DNA of 64,000 nt from Pseudarthrobacter sp. Fe7 (lineage in GTDB: Bacteria; Actinomycetota; Actinomycetes; Actinomycetales; Micrococcaceae). Below are positions 56,095 through 64,000 of the stretch, piece after piece. The notes below the pieces were generated by a model that ran no database searches, was not told where the DNA came from, and worked only from the letters and a program-made list of their open reading frames with translations. The position numbers and the translations under genes were made by a program. Each line of letters begins with the position of its first letter. Within the stretch, counting starts at the first letter, position 1. Where the stretch lies: contig CP099977.1 of the NCBI GenBank assembly GCA_024372495.1, positions 2,976,001-3,040,000 of the forward strand, in the 5' to 3' direction.

Positions 56095-57066
56095 CGAAAG
56101 CCAGGAACGGCGGCATAGGCCGGTTACTGCTCCGGCGCTCCCTGTTCGGTCTGTTCACCCTCTGGGTGGTATCCCTAGTGGTCTTCCTGGCCACGCAGGC
56201 GCTGCCAGGCGACGCGGCCCAGGCCATCCTGGGCCGCGAGGCCACCCCGGACAGGCTTGCAACGCTGCGAGAACAACTCCATCTGGGAGGATCCCTGCCG
56301 GAGCAGTATTTCAGCTGGCTGGGGAATCTCCTGACCTTCAACCTCGGCACCTCGCTCGCCGGGGGCGTGCCGGTCGGCGCCGCAGTGGCCCCGAACCTGA
56401 TCAACTCCAGCGTCCTGATGATCTGTGCCGCCCTCATCGCCATCCCGCTCTCCATCGGCATCGGCACCTGGAGCGCCTTGAAGAAGGACACTGCTGTAGA
56501 TCACGTGGCCGGCATCATCACCCTCGTGCTGGCTTCACTGCCGGAATTCGTCGTCGGTGTGCTGCTGGTCCTGCTCCTGGCGACCGGCCTCCTCCACCTT
56601 TTCCCGGCCGTCTTCGTGCTCGTCCCGGGACAGCAGGTCTGGGCCAACCCGGCCCAGCCTGGTGCTGCCCGTGCTGACCCTGGTGCTCGCAGTCTCCCCC
56701 TACATCATCCGAATCATGCGGGCCACGATGCTGGAAGTCCTGGACACCCAATACGTCCAGCAGGCCAGGCTGAAAGGCCTGCCGGAGCGCACGGTGATCA
56801 TACGCCACGCCCTCCCCAACGCCATCGGCCCGGTAGCGCAAGTTATCGCACTACAACTGGCGTGGCTGATAGGCGGCGTGGTGATCGTGGAGTTCCTCTT
56901 CCGCTTCCCCGGCATCGGCTTCCAGCTCATCGACGCCGTCACCAACCGGGACCTGCCCGTAGTGCAGGCCTTGACCATCATCATCGCCTTGTTCTACGTC
57001 GTGGTGAACCTCTTCGCCGACGTCATCACCCTGGCGACGAACCCGAAAGTTAGGACGGCACGATGA
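56091..57066 (+). CDS. ABC importer permease (DppB-type), frameshifted
   Basis: Inner-membrane permease with about six helices. LLLRRSLFGLFTLWVVSLVV begins the N-terminal helix; LPGDAAQAILGREATP and LREQLHLGGSLPEQYFSWLG are the family's periplasmic loop. AGCCT at 56656-56660 should be AGCT (frame then reads NPAQLVLPVLTLVLAVSPYI). The EAA loop is DTQYVQQARLKGLPERTVII, HALPNAIGPV. Corrected length about 324 residues. Overlaps both neighbours by four bases (ATGA). Forms the channel with the DppC-type subunit. Confidence 0.8.
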
Positions 57067-57959
57067 GCACCACCCTCACAACCCACCATCGCCTCGCCGG
57101 CGCCGGGCGCCCCACCGTCAAGCAGAGCTTGTTCCGGCGGGCCCTCAAATCCAAGCGGACCGTCCTGGGAGCGGTACTAAGCGGCTTCGTGCTGGCCCTG
57201 GCGTTCGTTGGACCCTACATAGCGCCTCATTCGCCAACCGATGACTTCGTGGCCGCCCCCTTCTCCCCTGCAGGCATCGGCGGACCCTTCGGCACCGACA
57301 ACCTGGGCCGGGATGTGCTCTCTCGCTTCCTCGCCGGCGGCCAAACCCTAATGATCCTCTCGCTCGTCGCCACCGCGCTGGGCGTAGGGCTGGGCGCGCT
57401 CGTCGGGGTGCTGGCCGCCTACCGGCGCGGCTGGCTGGATGAGGCCTTGATGCGCACAGGCGACGTGGCCCTGGCCTTCCCGCAGATCGTACTCGCACTC
57501 CTGTTCCTGTCCATCATGGGCCCCCAACTATGGCTCCTGGTGCTCATGGTCGGGCTCGGGCACCTTCCACGCGTGGCCCGCGTTGTCCGCGGAGCCGCAC
57601 TCTCAGTCGTCGAACGTGACTTCATCAAAGCGGCCGAATCCGTCGGCATCCCCCGCTGGCGGATCATGATCGGCGAAATCGTCCCGAATATCAGCTCCAC
57701 CCTGGCCGTGGAATTCGGCCTGCGCCTGACCTACTCGATCGGCCTCGTCGCCGGGCTCAGCTTCCTGGGCCTGGGCATGCAACCCCCGGCCGCGGACTGG
57801 GGCCTGATGATCAATGAAAACCGGATAGCCATGACCGTATCCCCATGGTCTGTCGCCCTACCCGTCATCGCCATCGCGGTACTGACGGTCGGCACCAACC
57901 TCGTCACGGACGGACTGGCCAAGGCATCCATCGGCAGCGACCAAGGAATCACAGCATGA
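57063..57959 (+). CDS. ABC importer permease (DppC-type)
   Basis: An intact 298-residue permease. Residues 1-40 are the cytoplasmic tail (SLFRRALKSKRTVLGAVLSG starts the first helix). APFSPAGIGGPFGTDNLGRD is the DppC-type GTDxxGRD motif. Five more helices follow. The EAA-loop contacts the ATPase in ERDFIKAAESVGIPRWRIMI, GEIVPNISSTLAVEFGLRLT. Its stop overlaps the ATPase start, completing one transcript with genes on both sides. Confidence 0.85.
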   Translation: MSTTLTTHHRLAGAGRPTVKQSLFRRALKSKRTVLGAVLSGFVLALAFVGPYIAPHSPTDDFVAAPFSPAGIGGPFGTDNLGRDVLSRFLAGGQTLMILSLVATALGVGLGALVGVLAAYRRGWLDEALMRTGDVALAFPQIVLALLFLSIMGPQLWLLVLMVGLGHLPRVARVVRGAALSVVERDFIKAAESVGIPRWRIMIGEIVPNISSTLAVEFGLRLTYSIGLVAGLSFLGLGMQPPAADWGLMINENRIAMTVSPWSVALPVIAIAVLTVGTNLVTDGLAKASIGSDQGITA

Positions 57960-59791
57960 GCACAGGTACCAGCACCACCACCCCCGCCCTGGTAGTGGAC
58001 AATCTAAAAATTACCGGCATCCCCTCCATGGCAGCCATCATTGAAGAACTCTTCCTCGAGGTCCTTCCCGGCGAAATACTGGGGGTCGTCGGCGAATCCG
58101 GCTCCGGAAAAACCACGCTGGGCCTGGCCCTGCTTAATTACTGCAAAGCCGGTACCCGCGTCAGCGGCGGAAGCGTCAGCGTAGCAGGCCAAGAGCTCGC
58201 CGGGTTGCACTGGCGCGCGGTCCGGGAACTGCGCGGGCAGACCGTGGCGTATATCCCGCAATCGCCGGCATCGGCACTGAACCCGGCACTGCGGATCGGA
58301 ACCCAACTCAAGGAATGCCTGCCCGGCACGAGCGGCGAGGCACTCCTGCGCGTCCGCGAAGTCCTGCGCGAGGTGGCTTTGCCCGATGACGACGCCTTCC
58401 TGGCGCGCTTCCCGCACCAACTCTCCGGCGGACAGCAACAACGAGTCGCCATTGCCATGGCGTTCACGACCCGCCCCGCCCTCATCGTCATGGACGAACC
58501 CACCACCGGCCTGGATGTCAGCACGCAGGAACACGTCCTAGCCACCGTCCGATCGATGTGCAAAACCTACGACTGCGCTGCCGTATACATCAGCCACGAC
58601 ATGGCAGTCGTGGCTGAACTCGCCGACCGCATCGCAGTCATGTACTCCGGGCGCATCGTCGAAATCGGGAGCACAGCACAGGTGCTGGCCAACCCGAGCC
58701 ATCCCTACACAGGCCGGTTACTGCTCGCCGTGCCGGATCTGGACGCCAAGCGGCCCATGATCGGCATCCCCGGCCACGCGCCCTCACCCCTGGCACGACC
58801 ACAAGGATGCGCCTTCGCCCCGCGATGCCTCCTTGCCGATGATTTCTGCAGAGCCTGCTCCCCGGGCAGTACCGACGTCGGCCCCCGCCACACGGTTCGC
58901 TGCTTCAAAGCGGACCTGCCGTTCCCGGCCGTCCCGTCGCGGGCGGTGACGGCGCACACCACCCGGCCCGTGGAAGAGAAGCCCGTAATCCATATCGGCG
59001 GACTCAAAGCCGGATATGGCACCAATACCGTCCTTGAAGGCATCAGCCTGGACGTGTACCCCGGCGACTGCGTAGCCCTGCTCGGCGAATCAGGCTCCGG
59101 CAAAACCACACTGAGCCGCTGCATCGCCGGGCTGCACCACGACTTCAGCGGTTCACTTAGCCTCGACGGCGAACCCCTGGCCGCCAGCAGCTTCAAACGA
59201 AGCAAGGAACAACGCAGGCGCGTCCAATACATCTTTCAAAACCCTTACGAATCCCTGAACCCCCGGCGCACCGTGGAGGAACTCATCCTCCAACCAGTCA
59301 CCGCCGTCCGCGGGAACGTACGCAACAGCAGGGAAATCGTGGCCACCGCCCTGGAGCGGGCATCACTCCGACCGGACCACGCCGGGCGGTACCCCGACCA
59401 ACTTAGCGGCGGTGAGCGGCAGCGTGTTGCCATCGCCCGGGCTCTTGCCACAGAGCCCGGTGTACTGATCTGTGACGAAATCACCTCGGCCCTGGACGTC
59501 TCAGTGCAGTCGTCCCTTGTGGACTTGCTTCGGACCCTGCAGGCCGAGATGGGACTCACTCTGCTGTTCATCACCCACAACATCGCCCTCGTACGCAACA
59601 TCGCACAGCAGGTCGCGGTGCTCGAACGCGGCCGGATCGTCGAATTCGGACAAGTCGAGGACGTCTTCGCCAACCCCCAGCACAACTACACCCGCTCATT
59701 GATCCAAGCCACGCCCAACTTTCAGCTCCCCGTGCGTCTGCACCGCCCCGGCGTTCAAGGGGCATCGGTTCCAGCGGAAGGGCCGCGCTAA
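57956..59791 (+). CDS. Tandem ABC ATPase (DppD-DppF fusion)
   Basis: A 611-residue protein with two complete ATPase domains. Domain 1 (about 12-290): Walker [14 protein letters not shown], signature [16 protein letters not shown], Walker [13 protein letters not shown]. It ends in the family's Cys cluster ([14 protein letters not shown]), which binds a metal site in oligopeptide ATPases. Domain 2 (about 345-590): Walker [17 protein letters not shown], signature [16 protein letters not shown], Walker [13 protein letters not shown]. It powers the importer encoded upstream. The fusion replaces separate DppD and DppF subunits. Confidence 0.9.
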   Translation: MSTGTSTTTPALVVDNLKITGIPSMAAIIEELFLEVLPGEILGVVGESGSGKTTLGLALLNYCKAGTRVSGGSVSVAGQELAGLHWRAVRELRGQTVAYIPQSPASALNPALRIGTQLKECLPGTSGEALLRVREVLREVALPDDDAFLARFPHQLSGGQQQRVAIAMAFTTRPALIVMDEPTTGLDVSTQEHVLATVRSMCKTYDCAAVYISHDMAVVAELADRIAVMYSGRIVEIGSTAQVLANPSHPYTGRLLLAVPDLDAKRPMIGIPGHAPSPLARPQGCAFAPRCLLADDFCRACSPGSTDVGPRHTVRCFKADLPFPAVPSRAVTAHTTRPVEEKPVIHIGGLKAGYGTNTVLEGISLDVYPGDCVALLGESGSGKTTLSRCIAGLHHDFSGSLSLDGEPLAASSFKRSKEQRRRVQYIFQNPYESLNPRRTVEELILQPVTAVRGNVRNSREIVATALERASLRPDHAGRYPDQLSGGERQRVAIARALATEPGVLICDEITSALDVSVQSSLVDLLRTLQAEMGLTLLFITHNIALVRNIAQQVAVLERGRIVEFGQVEDVFANPQHNYTRSLIQATPNFQLPVRLHRPGVQGASVPAEGPR

Positions 59792-60302
59792 TGCCGCTGA
59801 CGTCCATAGCCCCCGGCGCTACTGCTGATGTCAAAGGGATCCATGCAGCACAGTTGCTCCGAAATCAGGGCACGACAGCTGCTCACCCGTGCAGCATCAA
59901 GAACGAGCCACAGGTGTGTCACGGGCATCTGTCGCCGTGGGCGCCGGCCAGTTTTGCAGCGTTGAACAGGACCGGAACGGCGGGGAATGATTGAGGGCGC
60001 CTCTCAAGTGAGAACTGTCGAAGCTATTTCACGGCAATCAAGTGATTCAAACTCCGTAAATGATTTGGAATAGCACCGCAGTGCACGCGGGCCATGGCGC
60101 CCGCGGCTGTCAGTTCACCGTGAGTTCTCCCGCCGGGCCTTTATTCGCCCCGGGCTTACTGCTGCTTCCAATTGAGAACCTCTGACAGCGACGTGATCCT
60201 GCAACCGGGACCTCGTCCTGAGGGAAGGGGTTTGCTTCAATGACTGCCCTGGGCGCATGGCGGCCGAGACGGCGAAGTCCAGGTGGATCTTAGAGAGGTG
60301 TA
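59792..60302. other. Gene-free stretch
   Basis: No convincing gene between the ABC ATPase and the conserved promoter block. Confidence 0.4.
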
Positions 60303-60387
60303 TATACGGGTCCAAGGGCCTATAGATTCCGGCGCCGGCAGGGCTAGCATCATGCGCGTCAGTACATTTTCAAGAAGGAGATGTGTG
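60303..60387 (+). promoter_or_regulatory. Promoter block conserved with 27035-27119
   Basis: Shares CGGGTCCAAG, GGCAGGGCTAGCATCAT and TTTTCAAGAAGGAGATGTG with the block before the NTF2-like paralogue. TAGCAT is a candidate -10. Confidence 0.55.
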
Positions 60388-60820
60388 ATGTCACGCGTTG
60401 AAGTAGAGCAGCTTGACGACCGCGGAATGGCGGCCTGGGACCAGCACGACACCGCCGGATTCGCAACCCTGCTGGCCGATGATTTCACCTTTTCGGATGT
60501 AATGGCTCCGGAGCCCTTCCGCAAGCGGGAGCAGGTCCAGGCCTACATGGATGCATGGTTCTCGGCCTTCCCCGATATGCACGTCAGGACAAGCCGGCGT
60601 GTGGTGAGTGATGACGAGGTGGCGGCGGAAGTGGAATTCACCGGCACCAACACGGGACCGCTGCGCATGGGAGACCGGGAAATTCCTGCGACCGGCAAGT
60701 CCGTCGTCGGGACGGGGACCTATTTCGCCTCCATCAGGGACGGAAAGATCGTGTCCTTCCGGGCGCATCCGGACATCGCCTCGATGATGGCGCAGGCTCG
60801 GACTGATTCCCGGAATGTAG
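60388..60820 (+). CDS. NTF2-like protein (ester-cyclase type)
   Basis: Paralogue of 26604-27034. MSRVEVEQLDDRGMAAWDQH, LLADDFTFSDVMAPEPFRKR, MDAWFSAFPDMHVRTSRRVV, VEFTGTNTGPL, YFASIRDGKIVSFRAHPDIA. The frame as read runs 260 bases past the expected end, but taking AGGCT at 60794-60798 as AGCT gives AQLGLIPGM then TAG at 60818-60820, matching the paralogue's AQFGLMPRA end. Corrected length about 144 residues. AAGGAG lies seven bases before the ATG. Substrate unknown. Confidence 0.7.
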
Positions 60821-61175
60821 GGCAGGAGTCCGGAGACGGTTACAGATGCCCCGCGGCGAACCCTTCATCTTTTTGCAGGCCCTGTGGGTGGGCGAATCAG
60901 ACCACAGGGAGCCGGAGGCGAGTCCACGAAGAACCCGCCTCGGCCTCCTCAAAGGTAGTTGCCATAGGTCCAGTAATAGATACGGCCGTAGGTGAACAGC
61001 CCCACAGCCAGCATCATGGCATAACCGGCGTCCCAGGCATGCGGCAGACCCAGGGACGGGCATCAGGACCGCCCATGTAGAAGTCGCCGCCCGCAAGGAA
61101 AGAGGAAGCCGATGCCAGATACCGATCCTTCCGCGCAGAAGTTGTCTTCATACACGGGTTGTCGCAGCCGCCGAG
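60821..61175. other. Gene-free stretch
   Basis: No gene seen once the upstream NTF2-like gene is ended at 60820. Confidence 0.4.
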
Positions 61176-62214
61176 ATGAGCCGCGGAAACAACTCGTACT
61201 ACGACCGTTACGGGTACCAGGGCTCCCAAGACATCGTGTGCGCCGATTGCAAGCAGGACGGCCGCGACGTTCCGGTCATCCTCGTCGACGCCCAAGGAAA
61301 GCGCCTACACTTCCGCCACAAACAGGGCGAAGCACCCGACAGGCTGCGCCGACATGGGGAGACTGCTGAACATTTGCGCGGCAAGCAGCTCATCATGGAC
61401 TGGGCACGAGACCAGCACCACATCCTCCCGTGGTCCGTCGATGAAGAGTTTGGGTGACCGGTACCCGGCTGCGCAGCGACGTAAAGGCTGAGCTGGCCGG
61501 CGGCCGGCAACTCGCCTTTGAAATCCAGCGCAAGCCCCTGGACTTTAAAGACTGGGACCGCCGCCACGGCGGGTACCAGAACGGCGGCGTGCGCGATCTG
61601 TGACTGTGGTCCCCGGACGTTCCTGATCCGGTTCTGGACCTGCCCCTGACAAGCGCTGTCCTCGATATGGGGCACGAGTCGCTGGGAAATTCATCGTCAA
61701 CTACGGCGGCGGCTACCGCCACCCCACGGCCGAGAAGCACCTGCGCCCGCCCACCCACTATGCGGCTGCGCCCTTGAGGGAGGGGAGCATCACGGTCACC
61801 GGCGCCTTGGTACCGCCGCCAGGGATGGCCGAGTACCTCGGTGACAAGCCCGAGCATGCCCGACGTGACCAACTCGCGGTGCACCGGAAGACAGTCGCGA
61901 GGGAGCCTAGCCCGTCGGCAGCTCCTCCGCTGCAGCCCCGCGTCGTCCTCCCCGAAAAACATGCCCCCTCCGGCGGCTACGAGACGCGCGTCGATCCCCT
62001 GGAGCAGCAACGCATAAACGAGGCGATCGCTCACATTTTCAACAGGGAAGGTAGGCAGAGGCAACATCTACATGTTCGCCCTGCCCCAGTGACCGACGCC
62101 CCCAAAAGGGGGTCTTCAAAGCGGTGGTGTCTCGAAATGCCGTTGTCCTTCAACACACTGGGCACCTGTCTTATAACTAACGATGAGTACTCGATTTTCG
62201 CCAGAAGGTTATGA
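61176..62214 (+). pseudogene. CoiA-like protein, broken
   Basis: Remnant or damaged copy of a competence-protein-CoiA-like nuclease. The N-terminal zinc knuckle is DIVCADCKQDGRDVPVILVD, then RLHFRHKQGE and HGETAEHLRGKQLIMDWARD. After a missing G near 61455, TRLRSDVKAELAGGRQLAFE, IQRKPLDFKDWDRRHGGYQN is the nuclease core (R-x-D-V, E-I-Q). An in-frame TGA at 61601-61603 replaces the Trp of RDL-W-LWSPDV; another shift near 61687 leads into FIVNYGGGYRHPTAEKHL and the C-terminal ORF. CoiA-like proteins occur in competence or plasmid/phage contexts. Confidence 0.55.
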
Positions 62215-62486
62215 AACATAGCTATGAGAATCGCGCTTGCCAGCGCATGTCCGAGATCCGCGCCCAATCTTGTGTCGGTGCAGGCCATCAGGCTGTTCCC
62301 CCATTGCGACGTCTCGTTTCCCAAGGGTTTCGAGACAATCTGGATGGTAGTGATTAGGGAACGCACCGTGCATTCATTCGTGCAGGGTAAACGTGCATAT
62401 CGAGGCGCCTGCTTCATCTGGCCGGCACGTTAGGCTTGCGTCGGCGACCGCGTAGGCCGCGAAGTTCGAGCCTGTCGGGGGGCCGG
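62215..62486. other. Gene-free stretch
   Basis: No gene seen. Confidence 0.35.
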
Positions 62487-62784
62487 GTGAACGAGACTGA
62501 GTTCGTGCCCAAGGAACGGTGGGCCGCTCTCCCTGTTCAGCCGCCCGCCGGTGCGCTCCGAGCCCGTCGGCGACGGGTCGGGATCAGCATGATCGCCTGC
62601 ACCGTGGATGGTAGTGGTAGACGGGGCGGTGGTCGCTGGTGCCGTTGGCGGTGCTCGGGTTTGGGATCCGCTTGGCCCGTTTGTCCTGCTCGGCATTCTT
62701 GGTGTCGTATTGAGCGTGCGTCAGGCGCGCGCGCAGAAGGATGAGTTAGCCCGCGGGTACACGACGTTGCCTCCCCGTAATTGA
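62487..62784 (+). CDS. Small membrane protein, frameshifted
   Basis: From a GTG after GGGGGG: NETEFVPKERWAALPVQPPA, LRARRRRVGISMIAC. A shift near 62600 is needed to reach AVVAGAVGGARVWDPLGPFV, LLGILGVVLSVRQARAQKDE and the end TTLPPRN. The result is a two-helix membrane protein of about 98 residues with a charged cytoplasmic end. Family unknown. Confidence 0.4.
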
Positions 62785-63136
62785 GACCTGGGCAAGCACT
62801 CGGGCAGTAACGCTATCCTTTCAGTACACGCGGTGAGTCCGCGCCGCGTGGCGGGAAGTCTTTTGGGGATCCCTCAGCGTGCAGGGCCGTGGTCCGGGAA
62901 CAGGGCTGGGCCGCCCATGATCCCACCCGAATAAGTGGAAATATTCGGTCCTGATCAGAATCGAAGTCACCATGAGCTGCCCCGTGCGGGATTCGATGGC
63001 GAAATATTGGCGCCACCCCCGGTTTTCCCGCGCCAGCCCAGACCGTCTTTCCACATGTGCCGTGAGAACATTGAGCGGTCTTGAGTCCTTCCGCGGCAGT
63101 CGTGGTCGGAAAATCCCGGGGGTAAAGGTGTCTGTA
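62785..63136. other. Gene-free stretch
   Basis: No convincing gene on either strand. Confidence 0.35.
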
Positions 63137-63298
63137 ATGTTTGGAGGAATTGGAAGCTTGTTGATCGGCTTCTACTTTGTGGTGGTAGTCGCGGTCGCCG
63201 TGCTTGTTATCTGGGTGCTGATACTTGCCATTACCTTCTTAAGGCTTCGAATTGCGGAAATCCGAGGCGCAAACGGTCCAAGTTCTCCCAGGAACTAG
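63137..63298 (+). CDS. 53-residue single-helix membrane protein
   Basis: MFGGIGSLLIGFYFVVVVAV followed by a further hydrophobic run to about residue 38, then a basic tail LRLRIAEIRGANG. A single long or two short membrane helices. The start could also be the TTG at 63160, which has GGAGG upstream. Too short for family assignment. Confidence 0.4.
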   Translation: MFGGIGSLLIGFYFVVVVAVAVLVIWVLILAITFLRLRIAEIRGANGPSSPRN

Positions 63299-63383
63299 AC
63301 CAGATTCTCTGGGCCGCAGGCCCTCCCATCGGAACTCTTCACGCCCGAGAAACGTTCGGCTTGCGGCGGAGCGCGGACAGATT

Positions 63384-63725
63384 TCAGGTGCCCGGACTGG
63401 ACGGAGTGGGTAATGGTTGCCGGTCTGGAGCGTGGCGTCGACCGAGCGCCCACCCGGCACCGAATGAGAGCAATGACAACCCGATAATGAGCAACACGAC
63501 CCCGGCCTGACTCTGTGGCGTCAGCCATACTCCTGACGGGAGGAAGGTCGTATTGCTGAGCGGCGCATAGGCGAACCAGCCGTAACGCGCTGATCCGCTG
63601 GGCAGAAGGAAAAGCACCAACCCAATGACGGAGGCCACCGCACCGAGAAAGACTGAGGACACATCCACCCAACGCGAGAGGCCTGATCTGGATTCCCGGC
63701 CCCGCCCGGCTTGAATCTCACCCAT
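63384..63725 (-). CDS. Small two-helix membrane protein
   Basis: A 113-residue protein with helices at about 24-43 (SSVFLGAVASVIGLVLFLLP) and 73-95 (AGVVLLIIGLSLLSFGAGWA), linked by a polar loop containing YGWFAYAPLSN. Pro/Ser-rich tail. Family unknown; isolated. Confidence 0.5.
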   Translation of the reverse strand: MGEIQAGRGRESRSGLSRWVDVSSVFLGAVASVIGLVLFLLPSGSARYGWFAYAPLSNTTFLPSGVWLTPQSQAGVVLLIIGLSLLSFGAGWALGRRHAPDRQPLPTPSSPGT

Positions 63726-64000
63726 GTGGCCATGCTAGACCGCAATAACGGTGCCCGCAGAGGGATCCCACGGCGAACGCCCCGCGTTCATTGGATGATT
63801 TGCGTACGAAATCATGCGGATTTTTACCATTTGTCCGACATGGCCGATCAGGGATGCGTCTCGCTAGGTATAGGTCCCGCTGACCCGAGCACCTGAAAGC
63901 CAGCGCCATTTATTCGGCGGTAATTCTCACTCCGGCGACGGCCCCTGTCCAAGGACCATTCGGGTCGTGTCGCATCAGCGCTGCTCCGACGTATCCCTCC
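63726..64000. other. Window end, no gene
   Basis: No gene seen in the last 275 bases. Confidence 0.35.

Noticed and set aside
60821-61080. C-terminal extension of the NTF2-like protein at 60388
   Set aside because: The paralogue ends where TAG at 60818 would fall after one AGCT correction; the extension has no protein character.

Overview
The window is high-GC DNA of an actinobacterium, most likely Arthrobacter-like (Micrococcaceae). The reasons are codon use, actinobacterial-type regulators (LacI, TetR, PucR, HD-LuxR), small secreted proteins with Ala-rich signal peptides, an LAxTG sorting signal, and DUF4192/DUF4236/HIRAN-type proteins. There is no rRNA, no complete tRNA, no CRISPR array and no phage structural gene. 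Much of the window is accessory in character: sparse small genes, remnants (IS110-like, ParB-like, CoiA-like, ABC-2 permease) and one intact IS3-family element. Two large catabolic islands are embedded in it.

Layout. 0-12 kb: small orphan genes (NTF2-like protein, a 77-residue orphan, a tandem-repeat secreted protein, a GAF protein, lipoproteins), a gene-free stretch with paired palindromes, then a DUF4236-HIRAN membrane protein facing a DUF4192 gene. 12-20 kb: an IS110-like remnant, a TetR-glycosyltransferase pair, a rearranged ABC-2 permease remnant beside the second copy of the 77-residue orphan, a secreted protein, membrane proteins and a sensor histidine kinase. 20-30 kb: VOC, SRPBCC, ene-reductase, peroxiredoxin-like, dehalogenase-like, NTF2-like, alpha/beta-hydrolase and HD-LuxR genes. 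30.5-44 kb: a seven-gene minus-strand operon (asparaginase-like amidohydrolase, polysaccharide-deacetylase/cyclic-imidase-like hydrolase, MFS transporter, two SDRs, small CxxC protein, ene-reductase) divergent from a LacI regulator with two palindromic operators, then a PucR regulator divergent from pxpA-BCCP-biotin carboxylase-pxpB-pxpC. 44.7-46.1 kb: IS3-family element. 49.7-59.8 kb: an alpha/beta hydrolase and an XRE-TetR regulator, followed by L-carnitine dehydrogenase, BKACE and thioesterase genes (carnitine to glycine betaine) and a complete peptide-family ABC importer. 60-64 kb: an NTF2-like paralogue, a CoiA-like remnant and small membrane proteins.

How they work together. The carnitine genes form a readable pathway: oxidation to 3-dehydrocarnitine, cleavage with acetyl-CoA to betainyl-CoA plus acetoacetate, and thioester hydrolysis to glycine betaine, with uptake probably by the adjoining ABC system. 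The 30.5-44 kb island looks like a ring-opening pathway for a small cyclic imide or lactam: an imidase-like and a half-amidase-like hydrolase, an ene-reductase and dehydrogenases, and a biotin-dependent 5-oxoprolinase-type complex with its own biotin carboxylase and biotin carrier. The substrate is inferred, not proven.

Sequence quality caveat. About 25 otherwise convincing genes are interrupted by single-base indels, many in key operon genes. At least eight of them are repaired by changing AGCCT or AGGCT to AGCT, and most others lie in short G or C runs. I read these mainly as sequencing or basecalling errors rather than pseudogenisation, and I give the full gene extent with the shift position in each entry.
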